Shown in pieces: positions 20,018 to 29,684 of a DNA stretch of 35,030 bases. Position numbers and translations under genes: made by a program. The notes under the pieces were generated by a model. The model was not told the origin of the DNA. It made no database searches and worked only from the letters and a program-made list of their open reading frames with translations. The DNA lies in contig NZ_NMZQ01000009.1 of assembly GCF_010093125.1 (NCBI RefSeq), forward strand, positions 1 to 35,030, given 5' to 3'. This DNA comes from Veillonella sp. R32 (lineage in GTDB: Bacteria; Bacillota; Negativicutes; Veillonellales; Veillonellaceae). Every line of letters starts with the position of its first letter. The stretch's first letter is position 1.

Positions 20018-20051
20018 TTAGGTTAATATTTCTATGTCCATCTTAACCTAA
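20018..20051. promoter_or_regulatory. Candidate operator between divergent yitT and ispE
   Basis: Perfect inverted repeat TTAGGTTAA (20018-20026) and TTAACCTAA (20043-20051), with 16 bp between arms. A possible ispE promoter -10, TATAAT, lies at 20058-20063, so a bound protein would overlap its -35 region. The symmetry is seen; regulation is inferred. Confidence 0.45.
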
Positions 20052-20118
20052 CCACCTTATAATTTCAACTACTAAAGCAGTTTCATCTGTAAGTTCATCA
20101 GCAAAAAGGAGGCTCCCC

Positions 20119-21006
20119 ATGGAGCAATTAAGCTTCAGTAAAATTAATATTGGTTTGGCCATTCTCAATAAACGCGATGATGGCTATCACAATATCGACA
20201 CTATTTTTCAATCTATTTATTTAGGTGATTCCATTTACTTTGCCAAACACCACTCCGTAGTTTTTTCTGGCATGGCCCCTGAACTACCTACCTATATGAA
20301 CGATATGATTCCTTATGACGAATCAAACCTAGCGATGAAAGCCTTGCGAGCTATTCAAGCCTATACAGGTTGCACTACAGGTGGCGCCATCCATTTATTA
20401 AAACGAGTGCCTCCAGCAGCTGGTCTCGGTGGTGGTAGCTCCGATGCGGCGGCTATGCTACTGGGCTTAAATAAATTCTGGGATTTACGCCTCACGGAGA
20501 AAGAACTCATGAAACTAGCCAACGACTTAGGCTCCGATGTGCCCTTTCTCATGAAAGGCGGCACAGCCCGTGGCACTAGTCGTGGAGAAATACTCAACTA
20601 TTTACCAACCGACAAACCCCATTGGCTATTAATTGTAAAACCAGAACTATCTGTATCCACAGCCGCAGCCTATAATCGTTTCAACAATCAATCCCAAGTA
20701 ACGAGTGAAACTATCGATACCGTAGAAAATGCTATGCGCGAAGGGGCTGTCAAAAAAGCCATGCAGCATAGTGGCAATACCTTCGAAGAATTACTATTCC
20801 CACTGCATCCAGAGCTCATCACTTGTAAAGAGTTTTTCACCAGCCGTGGTTATACCACTATTATGACTGGCAGTGGCCCTACGATGGTAGTATATCTTGA
20901 TACAGCCTTAGAAGTATTAAGCCTACAAGAAGAAATAAAAAAAGCAGGGTATACTTGGTTATCCTTAATCACTAAAACTCATGGTAAGGAGGCATTATCC
21001 GAATGA
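20119..21006 (+). CDS. ispE: 4-diphosphocytidyl-2-C-methyl-D-erythritol kinase
   Basis: GHMP-family kinase of the non-mevalonate (MEP) isoprenoid pathway; it phosphorylates CDP-methylerythritol with ATP in the cytoplasm. Length is 295 residues. The ATP loop PPAAGLGGGSSDAA is at 99-111, catalytic K8 lies in FSKINIGL, D140 in LGSDVPFLMKGG, and the third GHMP motif is MTGSGPTMV. AAGGAGG sits ahead of the ATG. Its stop overlaps the start of the downstream regulator by 4 bp (ATGA), so the two are translationally coupled. Confidence 0.95.
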   Translation: MEQLSFSKINIGLAILNKRDDGYHNIDTIFQSIYLGDSIYFAKHHSVVFSGMAPELPTYMNDMIPYDESNLAMKALRAIQAYTGCTTGGAIHLLKRVPPAAGLGGGSSDAAAMLLGLNKFWDLRLTEKELMKLANDLGSDVPFLMKGGTARGTSRGEILNYLPTDKPHWLLIVKPELSVSTAAAYNRFNNQSQVTSETIDTVENAMREGAVKKAMQHSGNTFEELLFPLHPELITCKEFFTSRGYTTIMTGSGPTMVVYLDTALEVLSLQEEIKKAGYTWLSLITKTHGKEALSE

Positions 21007-21692
21007 ATAAAGATCTAGGACGTTTACAGCCTATCGTATTAACATCTTACAAACCATTACGTGAAGTCGTATGTGAAACCTTGCGTCAAGCCATCCGTGA
21101 TGGTATCTTCAAGCCTGGTGAACGCCTCATGGAAGTACCTCTAGCCGAAGAATTAGGTGTGAGCCGTACGCCAGTCCGTGAAGCTATTCGCAAACTGGAG
21201 CTAGAAGGCTTTGTTGTCATGATTCCTCATCGTGGAACTTATGTAGCCGATATTTCTCTCAAGGATATTACCCAAGTCTTTGAAATTCGTTCTGCCCTTG
21301 AAGAATTAGCCGCCCAACTAGCAGCCGAACGAATTACCCCTGATGAAATTGAGTTCTTAGAGCGCATGTTGGTAGAAATTGGCACCTTCATGGAACAAAA
21401 AAACATGGAAAAAGTAGTTGAAGCAGATATTAACTTCCACGAAGTATTATATAAAGCATCTCGCAATGAACGGTTAGTAGAAATTATTCACAACTTACGA
21501 GAACAAACCTTGCGTTTCCGCACCATGTCAATGAATCAACCCGGTCGCTTAGTCAAAACTTGGGAAGAACACCGCATGTTAGTCGAAGCAATTGCTGAAC
21601 GCAATCCAGCGCAAGCCCGTGAAATTGCACGTCTTCATATGGAACACTCCGAACAAGCCTTATTAAAAGGCATGAATATTGACAAACCTTAA
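21003..21692 (+). CDS. GntR-family regulator, FadR (FCD) subfamily
   Basis: A 229-residue regulator. The N-terminal winged helix (about 15-80) shows LRQAIRDGIFKPGERLMEVPLAEELGVSRTPVREAIRKLELEGFV, a textbook GntR signature. The all-helical C-terminal FCD domain (about 88-220) usually binds a carboxylic acid, often with a metal held by Asp/His; candidate ligands here are D in VEADINFHEVLY and later His residues. It overlaps ispE by 4 bp and is followed by a strong terminator. The next gene downstream is a DASS-type anion transporter with a palindrome upstream; FCD proteins often control uptake of organic acids, so regulation of that gene is plausible but unproven. Confidence 0.92.
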   Translation: MNKDLGRLQPIVLTSYKPLREVVCETLRQAIRDGIFKPGERLMEVPLAEELGVSRTPVREAIRKLELEGFVVMIPHRGTYVADISLKDITQVFEIRSALEELAAQLAAERITPDEIEFLERMLVEIGTFMEQKNMEKVVEADINFHEVLYKASRNERLVEIIHNLREQTLRFRTMSMNQPGRLVKTWEEHRMLVEAIAERNPAQAREIARLHMEHSEQALLKGMNIDKP

Positions 21693-21711
21693 TAACGTAT
21701 AGCTCTTTAAC

Positions 21712-21777
21712 AAAAGGGACTGTTGCTTACATAATGAATAATTCTGTATTCGTGCTGTAAACGACAGTCCCTTTTTA
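21712..21777 (+). terminator. Terminator of ispE-GntR operon
   Basis: AAAAGGGACTGT pairs with ACAGTCCCTTTT across a longer loop, followed by T-run. It lies 20 bp after the GntR stop. Confidence 0.8.
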
Positions 21778-22078
21778 TGTTCAAATACAAATTCATTTAA
21801 AATTCTAAATTTACTTATTTATCCATTTATCATGCATTCATATCGAATTTTATTGATTTATCAATCATATATTTTCTTTAAAAACTAAATAGCATATAAT
21901 TTTTCATTTCGTGGATTTTACTCTATTTTTTTAATACTTTCTTAAAGGTAATATGATTTCTTTGTCGAAATCTTACACTATAGCACTTTGATATAATTCG
22001 ATATACTTATTAGCATATCGCTTAAAATCAATTTTATTATGTATTCAGTATAATCACAAGAAAGTGAGATGATTACAA
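21778..22078 (+). other. AT-rich region upstream of the DASS transporter
   Basis: No gene was seen. The right part has two TATAAT matches (21992-21997 and 22049-22054), neither with a convincing -35, and an imperfect 22-bp palindrome at 21999-22020 (listed separately). The transporter promoter probably lies here. Confidence 0.45.
21999..22020. promoter_or_regulatory. Candidate operator upstream of the DASS transporter
   Basis: Imperfect 22-bp palindrome: CGATATACTTA against TTAGCATATCG, with 9 of 11 positions symmetric. It lies about 60 bp before the transporter start and just after a TATAAT. The adjacent GntR regulator is the obvious candidate to bind it. Confidence 0.35.
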
Positions 22079-23578
22079 ATGACACAACCCGCTTCACCCG
22101 CTCCGGTACCTGCTAAGGCTCGTTCTCATAGCCAGAATATTGGCTTGATTCTTAGCTTCTTGGTCTTACTTGGTATTCTATGCATCCCTACGCCTAGTGA
22201 TTTATCTACCGCTGGCCATCGCATGATTGGCCTACTCTTTTTTGCTATCGTTCTTTGGATTACCAGTGCTGTATCTTATCCTGTCAGTGCCACTATGTTA
22301 ACGGCCTTAACCGCCTTACTCTTAGGAACAGCACCCAACATTGATGCCCCCGACAAAATATTAGGCACCAGCAACGCATTAAAATTAGCCATTTCAGGCT
22401 ATTCGACACCAGCTTGGGCGCTTGTAGCTGCGGCTATGTTTATTTCCGTTGCCATGACTAAAACAGGACTGGATCGGCGTATTGCTTTAAATGTATTATC
22501 TCGCATTGGCACTAAAACAAGTCATATTTATATTGGTGTTATCTTCACCGGCTTTATTCTTGCCTTCTTTGTACCAAGTGCCACTGCTCGACTAGCTTGT
22601 TTAGTTCCTATTATTATTGGTATTTTAGATAGTTTAGGCATTAATCGACAAAGTAAATTAGCATCCCTACTCGTAGTGGGTGCTACACAAGCAGACACAG
22701 TTTGGAATATCATGGTACAAACCGCCGCTGCCCAAAACTTAGTAGCCGTTGGTTTCATTTCCTCCCAACTTAACACCTCTGTATCTTGGTTAGATTGGCT
22801 ACTAGCAGCCGCACCCTATTCATTAGTAATGATCGTCATCTACTACTTCTTATCCATGTGGCTATTAAAACCAGATGAACATGATTTAGAAGGTTCACAA
22901 CAAGAACTACAACGGCATCTAAAAGAACTAGGCCCTATGAGCTTTAATGAAAAGAAATTATTAGCCTTATCCCTTATTTTGCTCGGTTTCTGGGCTACTG
23001 GTGGTCATTTACACAAATATGATACATCTACTACCACAATTGTAGCTATCGCCTTATTCTTAATGCCTGGCATTGGGATTATTGATTGGAAATATGCTCA
23101 AAGTCGTATTGATTGGGGTTCCATCGTTATGTTCGGCGCTGGCATCAGCTTAGGTACCGCCCTTTTAAAAACCAAAGCCGCGACTTGGCTAGCGAATGCC
23201 TTTGTTCACATGTTTACCCTTGAAACCTTGTCCGTATTCATGTTAATTGGCACGATTACCTTCTTCCTCATCGCGATTCACCTAGGCTTTGCTTCTGCTA
23301 CGGCCCTAGCTTCTGCGATGATTCCTATTGTCATTTCTATCGTGCAAGCCGTTCACCTTCCTGGCATTAATCCCGTTGGCCTTACTATGATTGCGCAATT
23401 CTCTATTTGCTTTGGTTTTATTTTACCAGTTAACTCACCACAAGGTATGGTCGCTTACAGTAGCGGAACTTTTGATGTAAAAACCTTTATGAAAACAGGT
23501 ATTCCTATCACTATCATCGGCTACGCTTTACTTGTAATCTACGCCGCTACCTACTGGCATTGGATTGGTTTAGTTTAA
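22079..23578 (+). CDS. DASS-family (SLC13-like) anion transporter
   Basis: A 499-residue inner-membrane carrier with about 11-13 hydrophobic helices, of the divalent anion:sodium symporter / CitT-type family. Two related hairpin-tip segments are visible: FVPSATARLACLVPI in the first half (about 162-176) and GFASATALASAMIPI in the second, plus a late FGFILPVNSPQGMVAYSSG, which matches the family's final substrate loop. The hydrophilic N-terminus (about 1-18) is Pro/Ala-rich. Substrate cannot be read from sequence; a di- or tricarboxylate fits the family, either by Na+ symport or exchange. A single gene between two terminators, so it is monocistronic. Confidence 0.87.
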   Translation: MTQPASPAPVPAKARSHSQNIGLILSFLVLLGILCIPTPSDLSTAGHRMIGLLFFAIVLWITSAVSYPVSATMLTALTALLLGTAPNIDAPDKILGTSNALKLAISGYSTPAWALVAAAMFISVAMTKTGLDRRIALNVLSRIGTKTSHIYIGVIFTGFILAFFVPSATARLACLVPIIIGILDSLGINRQSKLASLLVVGATQADTVWNIMVQTAAAQNLVAVGFISSQLNTSVSWLDWLLAAAPYSLVMIVIYYFLSMWLLKPDEHDLEGSQQELQRHLKELGPMSFNEKKLLALSLILLGFWATGGHLHKYDTSTTTIVAIALFLMPGIGIIDWKYAQSRIDWGSIVMFGAGISLGTALLKTKAATWLANAFVHMFTLETLSVFMLIGTITFFLIAIHLGFASATALASAMIPIVISIVQAVHLPGINPVGLTMIAQFSICFGFILPVNSPQGMVAYSSGTFDVKTFMKTGIPITIIGYALLVIYAATYWHWIGLV

Positions 23579-23596
23579 TATTATCTTATAATACAT

Positions 23597-23636
23597 AAAG
23601 CCCCCTCTACCGAACATTCGCTAGAGGGGGCTTTTA
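23597..23636. terminator. Bidirectional terminator between the DASS gene and adhesin 1
   Basis: AAAGCCCCCTCTA pairs with TAGAGGGGGCTTT, with T-runs on both strands. It can stop the transporter transcript from the left and the adhesin transcript from the right. Confidence 0.88.
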
Positions 23637-23688
23637 TATTATATTCAGTTATATTAAAGCAGTCTCTAATTAAAGCAACACACTCTAA

Positions 23689-25775
23689 TTATTTTTGAAG
23701 AATTGTTTGCATAGCCGCCTTTAATTCATTAATTTCAGCTTGCTGTGCTTGTAAACGTGCTTCTTGATCCGCTAAACGGTTGCGAAGTTCTTTATTTTCT
23801 TCACGAATGTTAACGCTTGCATTAGGAGCGCTACCAACAGCCCAAGAAATACCTGCATTAATCATAGTATCATTGTTACCGCTATAAGCTAAACCTGCAT
23901 TAACACGAATATCTTCATTAACACGATGAGCTACGCCAAGAGCAATAGCTGATTCACCTTTGTAATAACCAAGGCCCGCATTAATAGCTGTTTTCTTATA
24001 ATCTAAATCGTATGTACCATTAAGAGCCGCTAAGGCAGCACCCATAGCACCTGTTTTTTCAATTTTAGTATTTAATTTTGATTCCACTCGACCAATTTCA
24101 TTACGAGCATTTTGAAGGCCTGTCGTTAAATCATTGTTTATATTGGTTTTTAAATCCTTTAATTGACTCACATTAACTGCATCAGTAGGCTGCTCACCAG
24201 GTGCTACATGACTAATTACTTTATCACCTGCATTGATACCCTTATCTGTAATCTGCACGCCACCATTTGTAATAATGCCATTTTTATTAATCGTTGTATT
24301 GCCAGCTTTTACACTACCATCAGCGCCAAGATTAATATCTTTATTCAAGCCAAGCGTTACTTGTTTTGCCTTCCCATCATTAATCGGTTTGTTACTCACA
24401 GATAAATTACTATCAGCGATGAATGTAACATCTTGAGGCCCCATATTATTTTCAATCTTCTGTTCAAGTGCTTTTAGTTGAGCCACATTGACCGCATCCG
24501 TTGCATCATAACCACCAGCTACATTGATGATACGGCGCGTGTTAGCCGGTACACTAATAGATTCATCATCTATATTCACTTTATAGTCAACATTCCCTAC
24601 CGAAACAACACCTTGTTCTTTATTAAATACTTCTTCTGACAAATAAGCTGCCTTAACATAACTCTCTGATGGTGCTACCAAAGAATCTTTCCCTAAAACT
24701 ATCGAATTATTCAATAAAGAACGTGCATGCGAACCTATAGCCACAGAATTAGACACTCCTTCTAGACGAGTATAATCACCTATAGCCGTATTATTTGTAC
24801 CACTAACCCGTGAATAATATCCTAAAGCAGTAGACTCCTGACCATGTGTTTCAGCATAATGACCAATTGCTACAGCATTATCAAAAGCTGTACGAGATTG
24901 TTGGCCAATAGCTACCGAATAATGCCCTTTAGCAATCGAAGATATACCTAAAGCAACCGTATTAGAATCAAGGGCTTCTGAGGCTGCCCCTAAGGCTATA
25001 GTCTGAAACCCGAATGCTTTTGCCTTGAAACCTATGGCCATAGAATTTTCTGTAGCATTAACTGCTTCTGGTGCTTTTGTATCATCTACCCCAATCGGAT
25101 GATATTTACCGCCAATTGTATAATCTACTGTATAATCTTGATCACGTGGCGGTTCTTCTGCAATTGTATTAGTTGGATTTTGCTCATTAATTTCACCAAC
25201 ATAAGCTTGACTCCCAATAGCAATACTATTTCGTGATGTTGTTTCTAAACCTGCCTGACTCCCAAGTGCTACGCTTTGTCCCGCCTTATTATTAGTGAAA
25301 GTGCCAATTGCTACCGTATCATTACCATCAGCTGTAGCTTGAGCTCCAATTGCAACCCCTTGACTTCCGTTACCTTTTGAATATACCCCTATTGCAATTG
25401 CATTAGCAGCCTCTAATTTAGTAGATGAACTATATCCTAAAGCAAGCGAAGCCTCTCCTAGTGCTCTTGCATTAAATCCAACAGCTGTTGCTCCTTGTTT
25501 TTGTGCCAATGCTGTATTCCCAATAGCAGTACTATCTACTGCATTGGCAACAGCGGAATTTCCTAGTGCAGTAGAACCACGAGGATTTGCCTTTGCACTA
25601 TTGCTACGGCAGTGCTCGTTGTGTCATTTGTACTCGATGTTTCCCCGACAGCTAATCCAGCCCCACTACCTTTCAATACAGGGTCTGCTGCCCACACGTT
25701 ACTCCCAGTCAGTGCTACCACAACAGCCAATGCCAAACAAACTTTAGATTGTTTTGAAATTACCTTCTTGCTCAT
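23689..25775 (-). pseudogene. YadA-like trimeric autotransporter adhesin 1, frameshifted
   Basis: Surface adhesin gene split by a one-base frameshift near 25604. The 5' part (ATG at 25775 behind AAGGAGTG) encodes a signal peptide MSKKVISKQSKVCLALAV...SNVWA, no ESPR, and a short mature start before a stop at 25563. The rest is open to 23689. Joining the frames by adding one base in the TAVG codon restores ...TAV-G-NSAKANPRGSTALGNSA..., a continuous YadA head repeat, so a deletion of one G is the simplest reading. Order after that: head repeats (AIG/ALG every ~14 residues), neck (DAVNVAQL), a short stalk with a second neck-like DAVNVSQL, the YadA barrel anchor (about 100 residues), then a 48-residue C-terminal coiled coil. 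A sequencing error is possible. Confidence 0.85.
25604..25605 (-). other. Site of the adhesin 1 frameshift
   Basis: Upstream frame reads S-T-A-V then A-I-V-Q-R-Q to a stop. Downstream frame reads N-S-A-K-A-N-P-R-G-S-T-A-L-G. One extra G in GTAGCAAT, giving GTAGGCAAT, joins them as TAVGNSAKAN. No homopolymer is present here, unlike adhesin 2, so slippage-driven switching is not indicated. Confidence 0.8.
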
Positions 25776-26168
25776 GATACACACTCCTTCTAATATTTTA
25801 TATAAAATAAATAAACAAACTCCCTAAGTCATGCATCTAACAAACAATATATAATTAAAACTTACCTATTACATCTAAAATTTTCATCATTATTTAATAC
25901 AAGGATAGCACGTTTGCCCCCCGACAAGACATTCCACTCTATTCCAAATTCAATCATATATACCAATTTTGAATTATAATTTTATTTTCTTTTATGAAAT
26001 ATAAATATTTTTCAAGTAATTTATATTTCATAATATCAATCAGACACCGTTAATTATAGAAAATCCAACAACAATGCTATGATATAGCTATATTATGCTT
26101 TTTTGTTATCATATAATACTTTTAAATTTTACTTTCACCGTTTCAATAAGTTATTTATATAATAAATA
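25776..26168. other. AT-rich region upstream of adhesin 1
   Basis: No gene was seen. It should contain the adhesin 1 promoter, but no confident -35/-10 pair could be chosen. A C6 tract (25917-25922) lies about 140 bp upstream of the start codon. Confidence 0.4.
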
Positions 26169-26224
26169 AAAAACTAGCAACTAACTTACACTCTATAAAT
26201 AGAGAATAATCAGTTGCTAGTTTT
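26169..26224. terminator. Terminator after adhesin 2
   Basis: AAAACTAGCAACT pairs with AGTTGCTAGTTTT, and the loop contains a second hairpin, CTCTA-taaa-TAGAG. A- and T-runs flank both sides. It lies 60 bp after the adhesin 2 stop. Confidence 0.75.
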
Positions 26225-26284
26225 AATTCATTTGGGGAATTTATTTTTTTATCACGTTAAAGTAATTTTATATCTAACTATATT

Positions 26285-29200
26285 TTATTTTTGAGCTAAC
26301 TGTTGTACTAAAGCTTCTAATTTTGCAATACGATTATCTTGCAAAGCAATTTTTTCATTTTGAGCAGTTAATTCAGCTTTTTGTTGTTGAATTTCTGTGG
26401 CTTGAGCTTTATTAGCTTCAGTTAATTGATTAATTCGCTGCTGCGCTTCCTTACCAGCCAATTGTTGCATTTCAGCATTTTCACGTTGTGAATCTGTACC
26501 AAATTTCCAAGTTACCCCTGCATTAGCCATCACTTTAGAATCATTGCTACCATAAGCTATACCTGCATTAAACATAGTAGAATCATTTACATAATGAGCA
26601 ACCCCTAACGCCATTGCATTATGCCCTCGATAAGTACCAACTGCCGCCATAACTTGAGTTGGCTCAGCTGCATCATACTGAATTGGTTTAAGAGCACTTA
26701 ATGCAGCACTTAAAGCACCTACATTTTTAACTTCATTCTTCACTTCACTAACTTGTCCTGAAACTGCATTTAACTGCCGCACATTAACAGCATCAGTATC
26801 ATTAATACCATCAGCAACATTAGTCAGTCTACGTTCATTACCAACAGAACCAATTGAAACGGTATTCGCTTCTGATGCTACTGAATTAGCCCCTAAAGCT
26901 ACCGAGTTAGCACCACTGGCTTGTGAATTGGCACCTAATGCGGTAGCACCATCAGCAGTCGCTTGCGCATTTGTACCATAAGCAGTTGTATTATTGCCAA
27001 TAGCTTGGGACCCTTTGCCAGTTGCCAAAGCACCTTCACCATCAATAGTACCACCAGAAATGCCGCCAGAATTTAAAGTATCTAAAATGCTGTTAGCTGT
27101 AGAGGCTGCGTTAGTAGCTACAGTAGCACTGCTTGCTGCTAATTGAGCACTAGAATCGGCATTAGTTGCACTGCTTTGAGCACTACTTGCACTAGTGCTA
27201 GCAGCTGTAGCACTGGATTCTGCATTAGATGCACTCGTACTTGCTGCACCAGCACTTGATTCTGCACTAGATGCACTCGTACTAGCTGCGATGGCACTAG
27301 AATCGGCATTCGATGCACTAGTAGAAGCACTCTTAGCCCAAGATTCAGATACTTCTGCGCTAGATAAAGATGAGCTTGCGCTAGCCGCAGAACTATTGGC
27401 ACTAATTGATGATTGATTTGCACTCGATTCAGATAATCTTGCCCAAGATTCTGATGCATCGGCGCTAGAAGATGCACTAACTGCACTAGAGTTTGCAGCA
27501 ATTGCACTAGATGCACTGCTAGTTGCACTCGTGCTGGCTACATTAGCGCTAGATAGAGCATTATTTTCACTTACTGTTGCATTAGATGCACTGGTACTAG
27601 CCGCTGTGGCACTGGATGCACTACTTACCGCACTTGTGGATGCGGCCGCTGCGCTAGACGATGCATCAGAGGCACTCGTACTTGCTGCCGTGGCGCTAGA
27701 CGCACTGCTTACTGCACTGATGGATGCTGCTGTTGCACTAGACGCTGCATCTGAAGCACTCGTACTTGCTGCCGTAGCACTGGACGCACTGCTTACTGCA
27801 CTAGTAGATGCTGCCGCTGCGCTAGAAGATGCATCAGAAGCACTGGTACTTGCTGCCGTGGCACTAGATGCACTGCTTACTGCACTAGTGGACGCTGCCG
27901 CTGCACTGGACGCCGCATCAGAAGCACTCGTACTTGCTGCCGTGGCACTGGATGCACTGCTAACTGCACTTGTGGATGCGGCCTTTGCGCTAGACGCTGC
28001 ATCTAAGGCACTCGTACTTGCTGCCGTGGCGCTAGACGCACTGCTGACTGCACTAGTAGATGCTGCTGTTGCACTAGACGCTGCATCTGAGGCACTCGTA
28101 CTTGCTGCTGTGGCGCTAGACGCACTGCTGACTGCACTAGTAGATGCTGCTGTTGCACTAGACGCTGCATCAGAGGCGCTGGTACTTGCTGCCGTGGCAC
28201 TAGATGCACTACTGGATGCACTTGTAGAGGCTGCCTCAGCACTAGACGCCGCATCAGAAGCACTGGTACTTGCTGCCGTGGCACTAGAGGCACTGCTGGA
28301 TGCGCTGGTGGATGCTGCCGTGGCACTAGACGCTGCATCTGAGGCACTCGTACTTGCTACGGTGGCACTAGATGCACTGTTAGATGCGCTGGTACTTGCT
28401 ACCGTGGCACTAGACGCTGCATCAGAAGCACTGGTACTTGCTGCGGTAGCGCTAGAGGCACTGCTGGATGCACTGGTACTTGCTACATTGGCACTGGATG
28501 CTGCATCCGAAGCACTGGTGCTTGCTGCCGTGGCACTAGAGGCACTGCTTACTGCACTAGTAGACGCTACTGTTGCACTGGACGCCGCATCTGAGGCGCT
28601 CGTACTTGCTGCCGTAGCACTAGATGCACTGCTTACTGCACTAGTAGAGGCTGCTGTTGCACTGGACGCCGCATCTGAGGCACTCGTACTTGCTACCGTG
28701 GCACTAGAGGCACTGCTTACTGCACTAGTGGATGCTGCTGTGGCACTTGACGCTGCATCTGAGGCACTCGTACTTGCTGCCGTGGCACTGGATGCACTAC
28801 TAGATGCGCTTGTGGATGCTACCTCAGCACTAGAAGCTGCATCAGAGGCACTGATGCTTGCAGCCGTAGCACTAGAGGCACTGCTTACTGCACTAGTAGA
28901 TGCTGCTGTGGCACTTGACGCCGCATCTGAGGCGCTGGTACTTGCTGCCGTAGCACTAGATGCACTGCTAGATGCGCTTGTAGATGCTGCTGTGGCACTG
29001 GAGGCACTACTAGATGCACTGGTACTAGCTGCTGTGGCACTTGACGCCGCATCAGAAGCACTGGTGCTTGCTGCCGTAGCACTAGAGGCACTGCTAGATG
29101 CACTTGTAGACGCTGCTGTTGCACTAGACGCACTACTTACGGCACTGCTAGCAGCCTCCTCAGCACTCGCTGCAGAACTTTCTGCATTACTTGCCGATGT

Positions 29201-29684
29201 ATTGGCACTACTTTCAGCAGAGCTTGCACTGGAAGCAGAAGAAGTGGCAGAGGATGCAGAAGAAGAGGCTGCCGCAGCTGCTTGATCCAACTTCTCTTGC
29301 GACTCTGTACTCAAGCCTATAGTCAATACTTGTAGCGCTGTACTACGAGTTGGAGAATCTGCACCCACACCATCTGCATCACTAGAATCATAAGCACTCA
29401 ATGTAGTAGTAATACCATTAATACCACGTAATAACAAACGGTAACTGCCAGTATTACCAGCATCCCACGCTACACTACTACTACCATTCATAAAATTAAT
29501 ATCTGCACTAATTAGACTGGCATATACAGATTGTTGCATTAATAACGTCGTACCCAATAATAAAGTGGCCACAGTCTTTCTTGCCCTAGACGACGTCCCC
29601 CCCCCGGTGTACTTTAGCAAATTCAGAAGCTACAACATAGCAGTTTTTACTCTTACTCCACACAACTTTAAAAATTTTGTTCAT
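26285..29684 (-). CDS. Phase-variable Ser/Ala-rich trimeric autotransporter adhesin 2 (OFF in this sequence)
   Basis: Surface adhesin. The true start is the ATG at 29684 behind GGAGGA; it encodes an ESPR, MNKIFKVVWSKSKNCYVV, as in long autotransporter signal peptides. A nine-G tract then breaks the frame: translation stops at 29586-29588 after 32 residues. With eight G (or eleven) it runs on through RARKTVATLLLGTTLLMQQSVYA (rest of the signal peptide) to 26285, about 1132 residues. The total of 3400 bases is one more than a multiple of three. Order: short unknown N-terminal region (~80), Ser/Ala 14-residue repeats (~520 residues), more Ser/Ala sequence, a small YadA head (AIG/ALG repeats), neck (DAVNVRQL), YadA barrel anchor, and a 71-residue C-terminal coiled coil. 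The putative glycosyltransferase gene lies just upstream. Confidence 0.9.
27570..29140 (-). repeat. 42-bp tandem repeat array in adhesin 2, about 37 copies
   Basis: Each unit encodes 14 residues close to SSATAASTSASDAA, often alternating with SSATAASTSAVSSA to give an 84-bp higher-order unit. Ala falls at a and d positions of successive heptads (positions 3, 6, 10 and 13 of the unit), so it reads as an alanine-core coiled coil. DNA identity between units is high enough to allow recombination and length change. Copy number was estimated by length, not by alignment. Confidence 0.85.
29597..29605 (-). repeat. Poly-G(9) tract: phase-variation switch in adhesin 2
   Basis: Nine C on the plus strand (G9 on the coding strand) lie between the ESPR codons and the hydrophobic signal-peptide codons. 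Frame arithmetic: G9 gives ...HRGGDVV-stop; G8 or G11 joins the ESPR to TSSRARKTVATLLL. Slipped-strand change of one G would switch the gene on. Confidence 0.88.

Noticed and set aside
25917-25922. C6 tract upstream of adhesin 1 as a phase-variable promoter spacer
   Set aside because: A TTGTCG and a TATCCT flank it on the minus strand, but the spacing is only 14 bp, the tract is short, and the -10 match is poor.
27570-29140. Regular repeats as a CRISPR array
   Set aside because: Units are contiguous 42-bp coding repeats with no unique spacers, and they keep one reading frame.
27531-29285. A 584-codon open frame on the plus strand opposite the Ser/Ala repeats
   Set aside because: It is an antisense shadow: the 42-bp repeat and its biased Ser/Ala codons lack stops in the opposite frame. 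It has no ribosome binding site and its product is a monotonous ALDALVxAA repeat.
29618-29620. TTG start of adhesin 2
   Set aside because: It lies in mid-gene without a ribosome binding site and would remove the ESPR; the ATG at 29684 has GGAGGA and a full ESPR.
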